Source: Lachnospiraceae bacterium (GTDB lineage Bacteria; Bacillota; Clostridia; Oscillospirales; CAG-272). From it: a DNA stretch of 64,000 nt. Below, piece by piece: positions 33,937 through 42,633 of this stretch. The notes beneath the pieces are model-generated. The model did not search any database and was not told where the DNA came from. It saw nothing but the letters and a program-made list of their open reading frames with translations. The stretch is from NCBI GenBank assembly GCA_024404495.1, contig JAKSPT010000006.1, positions 1 to 64,000 on the forward strand. The letters are read 5' to 3'. Position numbers and translations under genes: made by a program. Position 1 is the first letter of the stretch. Each line of letters begins with the position of its first letter.

Positions 33937-36093
33937 TCAGAGTCGATAGGATATCTCTACGACGATGGAGGTGATGAAACCGACCATCTTATAGAGAAGC
34001 GTGGAGAAGAGGATTCCGAGGAACATGATGAACGCCATACCGACGACGGTACCGACGCAGGTGATCAGGTTCTTCAGGAGCGAGTAGTCGTGGGTGACCA
34101 TCATACCGAAGATGACCAGGATCGCGACCCACGCCCACGCGATGGTGACCAGACCGTTGACCAGAGTGGCCTCGGAGGCGGTGACGAAGTTGGAAGCGAT
34201 GACCGACGGGATGATGAGGAGCGGAAGAGGCGTCAGCGAGTAGGTGGTCGCGACGAAGATATCCTTGAAGGAGCCTTCGCCGTCGAACAGCGTCGTGAGA
34301 CACCAGTTCGCGGTGATCCACAGGAAGACCGGGACGATAAGGGAAATGGTCTGGCTGAAGATCGAGGAGTAAGTGGCTCTCGGGTTGAAGATGTAGCCTC
34401 TGCCGATCGCCTGATAGGTGAAGGTGAGGACCGCGAGAGCAAGATAGAAGATACCGCCGCGGACCGATCCTCGTTTCTCGTGCTTCAGATCCCAGAAGCC
34501 GTCGAACGGGTGGAAGATCAGGTGGAACGCGTAGAGCACTTCCTGCCAGAAGGTGCGCTTCTTGCCGGAGAGTGCGACGCGGGCGTTGACCTTGTTCGCG
34601 TAGCCGAAGAACTTGACGATGAGGAAGCAGATCACGACGATTCCGATCGGAACCAGAATGATGTACTTGGTAACGACTTCCTTGCGGTACATCTTATACG
34701 CGTTCGAGTAGTTTGCGGTATCGTACGCGTACTTGAAGTATTCCATCGCCTCGGGCCACTTGTATTCGCGGTAGTAAGCCTTACCGATACCGATATAAGC
34801 GGAGTCGAAGTTGGAGTTACGCTGCAGGATGTTCTGCCAGTCGTCGACCGCTTCGTCGTAGAGCTGTTCGTTCTCGTTGTGGAGAGCGTTGATCAGGATG
34901 TCGCCGTATTCGGTACGGGTGTAGATGGTGAGGTTGTTGACGTTGGTGTCCATCAGGATCAGGTCGCTGCCGTGATAAACGATCGCGCCGAGATTCTGAA
35001 TGTTGCCGAGCTGGGTACCCTTATCGCCGAAGGCGAAGAGGAGGTTACCGTCGGAGTCGTAGGTGAAGGTCTTGGAACGCTTCTGGTCGATGATGGACCA
35101 GGTGCCTTCGGGACCGACCGCCGCGTCCACGATGGTGGAAGCACCGGTGATGCTCGAATTGATCGTGCTGTTATTGACCGAGACTTCACCGCCGGGTCCG
35201 AAGAAGCCGTTGCGGCGCATGATATCGTCGCCGGAGGTGTTCAGCTTCTTGACCGGTGCGTAGGTGCCCGCCTTGCTCGTGATGGCGCCCTGCTGAGCGC
35301 CCTCGTCGATGGAGGAGGTCGTGACATAGAGGAAGCCCTCGTTGTCAATGGTGATGTTGTTGTACTCGGTGGAGACGAGGGTCGTGGTACGTCTTCTCTG
35401 CTCCTTGGTCTGGAAGACACGGAAGAAGATGTCGAGCGCGTTGTAAACGACCTTCTGTGCGCCGATGAAGCCCTGGAATTCGCCCTCCGCGTTCAGAGCG
35501 ATGATACCCTGATACGTGGTAGCGGAAACGACGTAGACGCCGCCTGCCTTATCGACCGCGATGGCAACGGGCTTGTAGATCGCGTCAGCCTCGAAGATCT
35601 CGGACTGAGGCTCCTGCAGGATCTTGATGAAGTTGCCTTTGGTATCAAAGAGGACGATACGGTTGTTGCCGGTATCGGCAACGTAGACGGTGCCCTCAAA
35701 GTCGCCTTCGGCATTGTACTTGCCGGTGACGAAGACGCCCTGAGGAGAGGCAAGACCGTCCGCGAGGCCCTGCTCATTATAGAAGGTAGAGATGTAAAGC
35801 TCAGCCTTGTAGAAGGAGTCGAGGACGACGACGCGGTTGTTGCCGGTATCGGCAATGTAGAACCGGTCGTCGGGACCGACGACGAGGTCTTTCGGGGAGG
35901 AAAGGTTCACGTCAAGTCCCATATACGCGGAGTCGATCTGCATGACCGGCGTATAAGCCGCCGGAGAGGTCAGCGTGGAACCGCTGATGGAGTAGGTGTA
36001 AGTACCGTAAGGAAGCGCGAAGGTCGGGAGGGCGGTCATCAGCGTCATCAGGACGAGCGCCAGCACGACTGCGGTTTTGATGAATTTTCTCAT
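33937..36093 (-). CDS. NHL beta-propeller protein with TPR and C-terminal YIP1-like membrane domain
   Basis: A 718-residue protein. A signal peptide (MRKFIKTAVVLALVL...) leads to an NHL-type propeller, residues about 45-400, with repeats of FYIADTGNNRVVVLD and VYVADTGNNRIVLFD. A TPR-like pair (about 410-465: DDWQNILQRN, KWPEAMEYFKYAYDTA) follows, then a membrane helix (about 475-495), a cytosolic basic segment, and five helices (about 545-715) of YIP1 character. The propeller is therefore outside and tied to a membrane bundle, a layout suited to sensing or organising a surface complex. It sits between the first permease pair and the DUF5696 gene. No enzymatic role is evident. Confidence 0.82.
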   Translation of the reverse strand: MRKFIKTAVVLALVLMTLMTALPTFALPYGTYTYSISGSTLTSPAAYTPVMQIDSAYMGLDVNLSSPKDLVVGPDDRFYIADTGNNRVVVLDSFYKAELYISTFYNEQGLADGLASPQGVFVTGKYNAEGDFEGTVYVADTGNNRIVLFDTKGNFIKILQEPQSEIFEADAIYKPVAIAVDKAGGVYVVSATTYQGIIALNAEGEFQGFIGAQKVVYNALDIFFRVFQTKEQRRRTTTLVSTEYNNITIDNEGFLYVTTSSIDEGAQQGAITSKAGTYAPVKKLNTSGDDIMRRNGFFGPGGEVSVNNSTINSSITGASTIVDAAVGPEGTWSIIDQKRSKTFTYDSDGNLLFAFGDKGTQLGNIQNLGAIVYHGSDLILMDTNVNNLTIYTRTEYGDILINALHNENEQLYDEAVDDWQNILQRNSNFDSAYIGIGKAYYREYKWPEAMEYFKYAYDTANYSNAYKMYRKEVVTKYIILVPIGIVVICFLIVKFFGYANKVNARVALSGKKRTFWQEVLYAFHLIFHPFDGFWDLKHEKRGSVRGGIFYLALAVLTFTYQAIGRGYIFNPRATYSSIFSQTISLIVPVFLWITANWCLTTLFDGEGSFKDIFVATTYSLTPLPLLIIPSVIASNFVTASEATLVNGLVTIAWAWVAILVIFGMMVTHDYSLLKNLITCVGTVVGMAFIMFLGILFSTLLYKMVGFITSIVVEISYRL

Positions 36094-36110
36094 GCTTTTC
36101 TCCCTCCTTA

Positions 36111-36974
36111 TCAGTCTTTCATACCGGAAGATCCCATCGTTTCGACGATCTTACTCTGGTTGATCAGGAAGACGATGATCGGCACGCTCATCATGAGCAG
36201 GATCGCCGCCGAGCCCGCACCCGAGCTGACGCCCGAAACGGTCGCGATCGCGGTGTTGAAGGTCTTGAGCTGTTCAGACCAGACGTAACCCGAAGCACCT
36301 GCGTTCCAGACGCTCTGGAAGGTGGTGACGATCAGGGTCAGCCACGCCGGCTTGACCAGCGGCATGACGATCGACCAGTAGATCTTGATCTCGGACGCGC
36401 CGTCGATTCGTGCCGCCTCGATCATTTCATCCGAAACGTTCGAGTCGATGAACTGCTTCATCAGGTACAGACCCAGCGTGGAAGCCCACACCGGCACGAT
36501 CGAGATCGTGTAGGTGTTCAGCCACCCGAGCGCGACGTAAATGAAGAAGTTCGTGATACCGGTGACGGTCGAGGAGATCATCAGGGAGTAACGGATGACT
36601 GCGAAAATGAAGTTGTGTCCGGGGAACTTGATCTTGGACAGCGAGTAAGCCGTCAGAGAACCGAGGACCAGGCATCCGAAGGTCGCGGCGACCGAGATGA
36701 TGATCGTATTGAAGATGTATCTCGACATCGGGACCCAGGTGGAGTTCATGTTGGTGAACAGGTCGATGAAGTTCTGCAGGGTCGGCTTGATAACGTAGAA
36801 GTTAGGCGGGGTGATGGAACGCTCACCGAGCGGCTTGAACGCCGTGACGATGAGGTACCAGACCGGAAGGAACATCGCGATGCCGAGGATCGTGAGCATG
36901 ACCGTGATCACCGCGTCGCCGCCGACCGAACGGTTGAGGACGACCGCGTGTTTTCTTGTTCTCAGTTTTTTCAT
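36111..36974 (-). CDS. Carbohydrate ABC transporter permease, LplC/MalG-like (first pair)
   Basis: A 287-residue permease with six membrane helices and the EAA loop IEAARIDGASEIKIYWSIVMP. NRSVGGDAVITVMLTILGIAMFLPVWY at the start is typical of the LplC/YtcP type that serves large solute-binding proteins. The start follows the stop of the upstream permease by one base, so the pair is translationally coupled; this gene is 17 bases ahead of the NHL/YIP1 gene. Specificity cannot be read from the sequence. Confidence 0.93.
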   Translation of the reverse strand: MKKLRTRKHAVVLNRSVGGDAVITVMLTILGIAMFLPVWYLIVTAFKPLGERSITPPNFYVIKPTLQNFIDLFTNMNSTWVPMSRYIFNTIIISVAATFGCLVLGSLTAYSLSKIKFPGHNFIFAVIRYSLMISSTVTGITNFFIYVALGWLNTYTISIVPVWASTLGLYLMKQFIDSNVSDEMIEAARIDGASEIKIYWSIVMPLVKPAWLTLIVTTFQSVWNAGASGYVWSEQLKTFNTAIATVSGVSSGAGSAAILLMMSVPIIVFLINQSKIVETMGSSGMKD

Positions 36975-36975
36975 A

Positions 36976-37962
36976 TCACGAACCTACCTTCGACAGCAGC
37001 TTCTGGACCAGCGAGTTGGCGCCGATCATCAGGAAGAAGAGGACGACGGCGATCGCGGACGCGTAGCCGTACTCGAAACGGGTACCCATGTACTCGGAAA
37101 GGTGGTGGGTCAGCGTCCATGCGACGTAGTCGGTGGAGGGGTTGCCGCAGAGGTCGTTGACGATGCCGCCGAAGCCGAATGCACCGGTGATTGCGAGGAC
37201 TGCACCGAAGAGCAGGATCTGCTTCATTTCGGGCAGGGTGATGTACCAGAGCTCCTGCCAACGGTTCTTGATACCGTCGATGGCGCCTGCTTCATACAGG
37301 TCGCGGCGAACGCCCTGAAGACCTGCGATGTTCGCAAGGAAGCCGGTACCGAGGGAGGTCCAGAGCGCGACCACGATACAGATCGGGACGATGTAGGTGG
37401 TGTTCTGGAAGAAGATGATCGGGTCGGTGATGATACCCATCTTGAAGAGCCAACCGTTGACGTAGCCGTAGATATCGCCCTGGAAGAGGAGCTTCCAGAC
37501 CAGATATGCGGAACCGGAAATGGACGGCGCGTAGAAGATGAAGGTAACGACCGCACGGACCTTCGGGGAAAGCTCGTTGATGAACCATGCGAGGACGAAG
37601 GACAGGATGTAGGAGGCAGGTCCGGTCGTGATCGCGAACATCAGCGTATTCTGAAGTGCGGTGATGAACAGGTCGTCGTCAAGGAACATACGGATGTAGT
37701 TGTCCATGAAGATGAACTGCGGCATCTGTAACATATCAAAGGAAGTAAAGCTGAGCAGGATGGAAAGGACAACGGGCGCAACCGTGAACGCGAGGAACAT
37801 GAGGAGGAAGGGAGCAACCATAACGTAACCGACCCAGGTGCGTTTCATCTGGATGCGGATGTACTCGCCTTTCGTCATATCTTTCCGCGACTTATACGGC
37901 TGTTCTGTTACCGGAGTTTCCTGCTTGACTTCTTCAACCGATGCGTTGTTGGTCATTTGCAT
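36976..37962 (-). CDS. Carbohydrate ABC transporter permease, LplB/MalF-like (first pair)
   Basis: A 328-residue permease with a polar N-terminus of about 40 residues, six helices and the EAA loop YEAGAIDGIKNRWQELWYITLP. It pairs with the LplC-like protein encoded one base downstream. AAGGAGAG precedes two possible starts, ATG 37962 (4 bases) and ATG 37956 (10 bases); both encode nearly the same protein. It follows the solute-binding protein gene by 30 bases. The four permeases of this operon form two heterodimer pairs that differ clearly in sequence, so they are not a recent tandem duplication. Confidence 0.93.
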   Translation of the reverse strand: MQMTNNASVEEVKQETPVTEQPYKSRKDMTKGEYIRIQMKRTWVGYVMVAPFLLMFLAFTVAPVVLSILLSFTSFDMLQMPQFIFMDNYIRMFLDDDLFITALQNTLMFAITTGPASYILSFVLAWFINELSPKVRAVVTFIFYAPSISGSAYLVWKLLFQGDIYGYVNGWLFKMGIITDPIIFFQNTTYIVPICIVVALWTSLGTGFLANIAGLQGVRRDLYEAGAIDGIKNRWQELWYITLPEMKQILLFGAVLAITGAFGFGGIVNDLCGNPSTDYVAWTLTHHLSEYMGTRFEYGYASAIAVVLFFLMIGANSLVQKLLSKVGS

Positions 37963-37992
37963 TTCTCTCCTTATTATTATATATTTGCGTGA

Positions 37993-40900
37993 TTACTCGT
38001 CTTCGCGTGCTGCCTTGTAGGAAATCTCGTAGTAATCCAGCTTGAATTCCTTGCGCTTTCTCGAAATCTCCTTGTTGATCTCAAGGATACGGTCGAGCAT
38101 TGCGTCGACAGGCTCGGAGTTGTTGTTGTAAACGGTGTTGAACGCGTTTGCAACGTAAACGCCGACGATGTAGTTGCCGGGGTACTCGGGAACGGAGGCG
38201 AGCTCATTCAGCTGCGTCTCGACCGCTTTGAGTTCCTTGTCGGTCCAGGCGAGCTTCTTCAGCGCGTTGATGTTCGCGGTGTTGTACTTGGTGGTCGGGT
38301 TCGCCGCGACGTTCAGCTGTTCCTTGGCGAGACGGAGCTGCATATCCTCGGAAACCATCCACTTGATGTATTCCCAGCTGGACTGCTCGTTGTTCGCGCC
38401 TCTCGGGATAACGTACGAGCTGACCGTGACGACCGAGGTACGGTTCACGGAAGTGATGTTGCCGTCTTCATCCCTGGTCTCGATACCGGGAAGAGGAGCC
38501 ATCTCCCACAGACCACGCAGCTCGTAGAAGCCCATCAGCGTGTTGTAGGTACCGATCGCGTCGGAGATGACGATCGGAATTTCACCGGTACGGAAACGGG
38601 TGATATCGTAGCTGACCGGGCTCTTGTACTTGGTGAACATACCCGTCAGTTTCTCGAACGCGGCAAGCGCGGTGTTGCTGTCAAGGTTGATCTTCCAACC
38701 TTCGTGACCCTCTTCCATGGAGTAGAGGGTTGTATCCATTTGATAGAGGAAGATATTGAGTCCGCTCAGCGCGGTGGGGAAGCCGACCTCGAGGTGACCC
38801 TTCATCAGAGCGGGAAGAACGACTTCCTCCATCTCGGTCCAGGTCTGGGGAGCCTCAAGTCCGTATTCCGCGAGAACGTCGGTGCGGTAGAACATCATGG
38901 AGAAGGACATCGCCTGAGGAATACCGTAGGTAATGCCGTCCATCGTAAGGGGCTGGGTAGCGGCGGGGTCGAACCAGGTCATGACCTCGTCGAAGTCCTT
39001 GAACTTACGCTGACCGATCTGCGACGCGTCGGTGATGACGCCCTTGTCGTAATCGTCCTGCGTGTAGGTGTAGCTCAGCTTGGAGATCGCGTTACGCATA
39101 CCCCAGGTGACCGTATCGTTCGAGCCCATGCCCGCAAGGTCGGGACCGATGCCGGCGAGGATCGCCTCGGTCAGACCCGCGGTGATGACCTTGATGGTGA
39201 CGCCGATGCCGGTTTCGGGCGTGAAGTAGTTATCGATCAGGTGACGCTGGATCAGCGCGTCCTCACGGCCTGCCGCGGAGACGATCCACAGCTCGACGGA
39301 GGTCTTCTCATCGACCTCGGCGTCGGATGCGAAACCGATCGTCGTGTAGTCCATGAAGAAGGACTGGATGAACGCCTTGATCTCGAAGAAGGCTGCCTGG
39401 AAGAAGTTCGACTTGCCCTGCGGCGCTTCGTCGAGCTTGTCGGTGGAAAGGACCACGTACTTGTCGACCTTCAGCGGCTGGGACAGAGCGGAATACAGCC
39501 AGTTGGAAAGCGCGATGATATAGTTCTTATAGGTAATGAGGTTCGGTGCGATCTCGTACTCGTCGCTTGCCATCTTCTCGAACAGAAGACCGATGGTGTT
39601 CAGGGTAGCGACCTGGTCGCCGAGCTCGCCGGTGACCTCCTGCAGCGACTCCGCCATCGCGAAGAGTTCGTCTGCGGCGGCGCCGATCGTGTTGATCGCG
39701 TCGGGAACGAGGCGCATGAAGTTGTATTCACGCTGTGCGTCGGGAGTAGGACCGGTGATGAGAAGGATCTTCTGGTAAGCGGTGTTCAGACGCTCGACCA
39801 TCTGCTCGATCTCGTAGACGTAATCGGTCATATCGCCGAGCACGATCTCGACCATCAGGTCGTTCTCGCCCTCGTTGAGGTAGAAGAGGAAGCCGTCCTT
39901 CTTCTGATCGTACTTTCCGTCGCCGTCAATGTCGGAACCGTTGGAAAGCAGTCTGGTCTGCCACTCGGGGCTGTAGGGGAAACGCAGATGGCTCGCTTCG
40001 TCGAACTGGACCTCGCCGTTGACGTAGAGGCGGCGGGAGGTGAACATACCGATCAGGGAGTTCTGACGCTGACGGCACGCGATGTAGTAGAGGCCCGCCT
40101 TCGGAACGGTGATCTTATAGTTCATCCAGTGGTTGACGACCGAGGTGTCCAGCATATTGTAGCGGATCTCGGAGGGGTTCTGCGGGGTGGTCAGGGAAGA
40201 AGTACGGTCGTTCGCCGGGAACAGGCAGGCGTTCGAGACCGAGGTCGGATTCTCCGCCTCGATGATGACCGGATCAACGCCGGTCGCCTCGGTGATGCCC
40301 TTTGCTTTGCAGTTCGCGAGGAACTCCTCGTAGCTGATATTCGCGGCAAACGGGTAGAGACGGATCGTGGAGATCACGATCGGCTCACGCGCTGCCTCGA
40401 AGGTAATGGTGTGGGTACCCGCTTTGAAATAGAATTCAAACGGATCCATCGTGTAGCCCAGCCAGTCACGGAGGTAGTACTCGGTCCACTTCGGGCACTC
40501 GGAACGGCGCGGACGGATATCGTTGCCGTTGATGTCGGTGGAGAAGACCGGTTTGCCGTCCTCGGTGTAGTGGTCGTACTCATATTCCCACGAACGGGGG
40601 AAATAGAAGTAGCTGGCTTCGGAGAAGGGGAGCTTGCCGTCGACGTACAGCATACGTTCGATGGTGGTCCAGCTGCCCGCGGCTGCGAAGTAGTTGATGG
40701 AGATGGCGTACATGCCGTCCTCCGGGACCGTGAACGTCCAGCTCGTCTTGCCGCTGTCGGGCATATAGAGGGACCGGGTCTTGCAGTCTTCGTAGCCTGC
40801 TTCCTTGACTTCCACCTCGGCAGTCGTCTGATCCGCGTCGTATTCCCACGCGTTCAGGACGATCTCTTCCTTCGCGCGGGGCACGTCGGAATATTTATCC

Positions 40901-41118
40901 TGGTAGTCAAGATAAGGGTCGATATCAAGGTACTTGGTGACGTCTTCCAGCTTCGTAAAGCCGTCGTAGTAGCCCTGATAAGGGGTCGAGCCGCTGTCTA
41001 ACGCTTCCGGTTCTTCCGCGTCTTCCGCTGCGACGGGCATGGCGACAGCCAGTGTCCCGAAGAGCATCAGACCGGCAAGAAAGACGGAAAGCAGTCTTTC
41101 AAAAAGCGGTTTTTTCAT
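37993..41118 (-). CDS. Giant extracellular solute-binding protein with N-terminal carbohydrate-binding-like modules
   Basis: A 1041-residue exported protein, more than twice the size of a usual sugar-binding protein. After a signal peptide (cut near AVAMPVAAEDA) come two beta-rich modules of about 150 residues each (about 85-270 and 285-440) with matching TFTVPEDGMYAISINY and KITVPKAGLYYIACRQ strands and YVDGKLPFSEAS/YVNGEVQFDEAS, resembling CBM6/35-like domains. A helical linker (about 450-600) precedes the solute-binding domain proper (about 630-1010: YGIPQAMSFSMMFYRTDVL, GLEAPQTWTEMEEV). There is no lipobox; anchoring is unclear. AGGAGG precedes the ATG at 41118. It is the first gene of a seven-gene operon with a consensus promoter 360 bases upstream. 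Confidence 0.88.
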   Translation of the reverse strand: MKKPLFERLLSVFLAGLMLFGTLAVAMPVAAEDAEEPEALDSGSTPYQGYYDGFTKLEDVTKYLDIDPYLDYQDKYSDVPRAKEEIVLNAWEYDADQTTAEVEVKEAGYEDCKTRSLYMPDSGKTSWTFTVPEDGMYAISINYFAAAGSWTTIERMLYVDGKLPFSEASYFYFPRSWEYEYDHYTEDGKPVFSTDINGNDIRPRRSECPKWTEYYLRDWLGYTMDPFEFYFKAGTHTITFEAAREPIVISTIRLYPFAANISYEEFLANCKAKGITEATGVDPVIIEAENPTSVSNACLFPANDRTSSLTTPQNPSEIRYNMLDTSVVNHWMNYKITVPKAGLYYIACRQRQNSLIGMFTSRRLYVNGEVQFDEASHLRFPYSPEWQTRLLSNGSDIDGDGKYDQKKDGFLFYLNEGENDLMVEIVLGDMTDYVYEIEQMVERLNTAYQKILLITGPTPDAQREYNFMRLVPDAINTIGAAADELFAMAESLQEVTGELGDQVATLNTIGLLFEKMASDEYEIAPNLITYKNYIIALSNWLYSALSQPLKVDKYVVLSTDKLDEAPQGKSNFFQAAFFEIKAFIQSFFMDYTTIGFASDAEVDEKTSVELWIVSAAGREDALIQRHLIDNYFTPETGIGVTIKVITAGLTEAILAGIGPDLAGMGSNDTVTWGMRNAISKLSYTYTQDDYDKGVITDASQIGQRKFKDFDEVMTWFDPAATQPLTMDGITYGIPQAMSFSMMFYRTDVLAEYGLEAPQTWTEMEEVVLPALMKGHLEVGFPTALSGLNIFLYQMDTTLYSMEEGHEGWKINLDSNTALAAFEKLTGMFTKYKSPVSYDITRFRTGEIPIVISDAIGTYNTLMGFYELRGLWEMAPLPGIETRDEDGNITSVNRTSVVTVSSYVIPRGANNEQSSWEYIKWMVSEDMQLRLAKEQLNVAANPTTKYNTANINALKKLAWTDKELKAVETQLNELASVPEYPGNYIVGVYVANAFNTVYNNNSEPVDAMLDRILEINKEISRKRKEFKLDYYEISYKAAREDE

Positions 41119-41474
41119 GGATATCTTCCTCCTGTAAGAATTGTGGTGTGCGGTTTTGACCGGTTTCGTTCCTCTGAACCCGCCCGGTCGGGCAGTCAAA
41201 TGCGGCGAAAGGACCTATGTTTGCCGGCAGTTACGGAAAGCGGCAGGGGCGGATCCCGGCTTTCACCGAACGAAGCTTCCCATTCTTCGTGCCGCCCCCC
41301 GTGAGAGGAGACGGACCGTCCCGCAGCGCGCACCCTCCGGCACCTTCTGCCTTCGCGCATCCATTAACATTTTTCCCGCAGTACGGCCGTGTTTTCACGG
41401 CTTTTCCTACGGAAACCCCCGCTCCCTCCGTTTCCGTTTTTCGGTCGGAAAACAGCGGAAAGCGCAGAATTTGT
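41119..41474 (-). promoter_or_regulatory. Long GC-rich 5' leader of the ABC operon
   Basis: About 355 bases lie between the predicted transcription start and the first gene, without a credible small gene. On the minus strand there are hairpins such as GCCGTG/CACGGC near 41390-41405 and CCGCCC/GGGCGG partners. One stretch, GGGAAGCTTCGTTCGGTGAA followed by AGCC and CCCCTGCCGC (about 41240-41282), recalls part of a cobalamin-riboswitch core, but the other conserved boxes are missing, so I call only a structured leader. Confidence 0.4.
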
Positions 41475-41480
41475 TCTACT

Positions 41481-41509
41481 ATGATATCATAGAATCCCCC
41501 GATTGTCAA
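41481..41509 (-). promoter_or_regulatory. Sigma-A promoter of the seven-gene ABC operon
   Basis: On the minus strand TTGACA (41504-41509), a 17-bp spacer and TATCAT (41481-41486). The -10 region lies in the palindrome ATGATATCAT. Confidence 0.85.
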
Positions 41510-41756
41510 GTGAGGCGGATCCCCGTAAAGGGCCGTTTTCCGCATTTCCGGGCATAAATTCATACCTATATATAGCGATTTTCCCTTCCCTCCCCGCGCA
41601 CGGCGGAAAACGCCGTTTTCACCCTTGCCTTGCACGCTTTCATAATGTCAATGAAATTGACCTTTTCAAGCGATTTTCAGCCGCAAAACAGCGTTTTTCG
41701 CCGTGTTTTTGACGATATGTTACTTTCTCTCACCCGTTTCCTTTGCGCGGGAGGCT

Positions 41757-41831
41757 TTGTGAAACGGTTCACGACCTTCATTTTTTGTACATTGTGAACA
41801 GTTTTCGCGTTCATTTTTTTACACTTGTGAA
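41757..41831 (+). promoter_or_regulatory. Three TTGTGAA motifs and an operator-like palindrome between divergent operons
   Basis: TTGTGAA occurs at 41757, 41792 and 41825, spaced 35 and 33 bases, in an AT-rich stretch between two divergent promoters. The first is part of GTGAAACGGTTCAC, a 14-bp near-palindrome with a central CG that resembles LacI-family operators. No regulator gene is adjacent. The rest of 41510-41925 shows no gene. Confidence 0.35.
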
Positions 41832-41925
41832 AATGCAACAAACTTTTTGATATTTTGATACTTTTGTTAATAATGAACATTTTTGCCGTTATTTCGGGCG
41901 GAAATCAGCGTTTTTCGGTTTTTTG

Positions 41926-41954
41926 TTGACAGAAAAGCGTTTGGTTGCTATAAT
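41926..41954 (+). promoter_or_regulatory. Consensus sigma-A promoter of the HD-nucleotidase/murI operon
   Basis: A perfect TTGACA (41926-41931), a 17-bp spacer and a perfect TATAAT (41949-41954), 45 bases before the first start codon. Confidence 0.92.
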
Positions 41955-41999
41955 GAATAAGAAGCGCGGCAAAGCGCTGCGAAAGGATGAAAACGCCCG

Positions 42000-42581
42000 A
42001 TGGAAAACAGTTTTTACGCCCTCCTTTTCCGGCAGAGACACATCCGCCGGTGGAGCCTGATGCGGAATTCCTCCGAGGAAACTCTCTCTCAGCACAGTAT
42101 GCAGGTCGCGGTGCTTTCGCACGCGCTGGCGCTGATCGGCAACCGGTATTTCGGAAAGGATCACGATCCCGACCGTGCCGCCGCGCTCGCCCTGTTCCAC
42201 GACGTTCCCGAGGTCATCACGGGGGATCTTCCCACTCCCGTGAAGTATTATTCGGACGCCGTGCGCGAGGGCTACGCCGCGATCGAACGGGACGCCGTGG
42301 AGCGTCTGCTTTCCAAATTGCCCGAGGAGCTCCGACCCGATTACGAGCCGCTGCTCACCCCGTCGGACGCCGACCGGGAGCTGATGCGGCTGGTCAAGGC
42401 AGCCGACAAGCTCGACGCCTATATCAAGTGCGTGGAGGAACGCGGCGCGGGAAACAGCGAGTTTCTCTCCGCCGAGAAGACGATACGCGCCAAGCTCGAA
42501 GCGTCGGACTGCGAGGAACTGCGGTATTTTATCGACAATCTCCTCCCCGCCTTCGACGCGACTCTCGACGAGATCTCCTGA
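42000..42581 (+). CDS. HD-domain 5'-deoxynucleotidase, YfbR-like
   Basis: A 193-residue HD hydrolase. Metal ligands are visible as H32 (SQHSMQ), H67-D68 (LFHDVPEVITGD) and the Asp in KAADKLDAY near 134; RNSSEETLSQHS at the start is typical of YfbR. YfbR removes the 5' phosphate from deoxyribonucleoside monophosphates. GAAAGGAT about 12 bases upstream is the only ribosome binding site. It is the first gene of a likely operon with a GNAT protein, murI and an unknown gene. Specificity for deoxynucleotides is known for the family, not shown here. Confidence 0.88.
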   Translation: MENSFYALLFRQRHIRRWSLMRNSSEETLSQHSMQVAVLSHALALIGNRYFGKDHDPDRAAALALFHDVPEVITGDLPTPVKYYSDAVREGYAAIERDAVERLLSKLPEELRPDYEPLLTPSDADRELMRLVKAADKLDAYIKCVEERGAGNSEFLSAEKTIRAKLEASDCEELRYFIDNLLPAFDATLDEIS

Positions 42582-42585
42582 TCTC

Positions 42586-42611
42586 CGGATCCCCGGATCT
42601 GCGGATCCCCG
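42586..42611. repeat. Short direct repeat behind the HD gene
   Basis: CGGATCCCCG occurs at 42586 and 42602 with a CGGATCT between them. It is too short and weak to call a terminator or mobile element. Confidence 0.5.
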
Positions 42612-42633
42612 CATAATTGAAAGGATATGAATC

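Noticed and set aside
30490-36288. A 1932-codon open frame on the plus strand
   Set aside because: It runs antisense through the DUF5696 and NHL-YIP1 genes. Its product is a Val/Gly/Asp-rich low-complexity string without domains, the usual mirror of GC-rich coding sequence.
41231-41635. A 134-residue open frame on the minus strand in the leader of the ABC operon
   Set aside because: It crosses the predicted promoter, begins upstream of the transcription start, has no ribosome binding site and looks like random GC-rich translation.
41759-41772. A catabolite-response (cre) site
   Set aside because: GTGAAACGGTTCAC has a central CG, but the TG and CA ends are not at the distance of the cre consensus; only a general LacI-like operator is possible.
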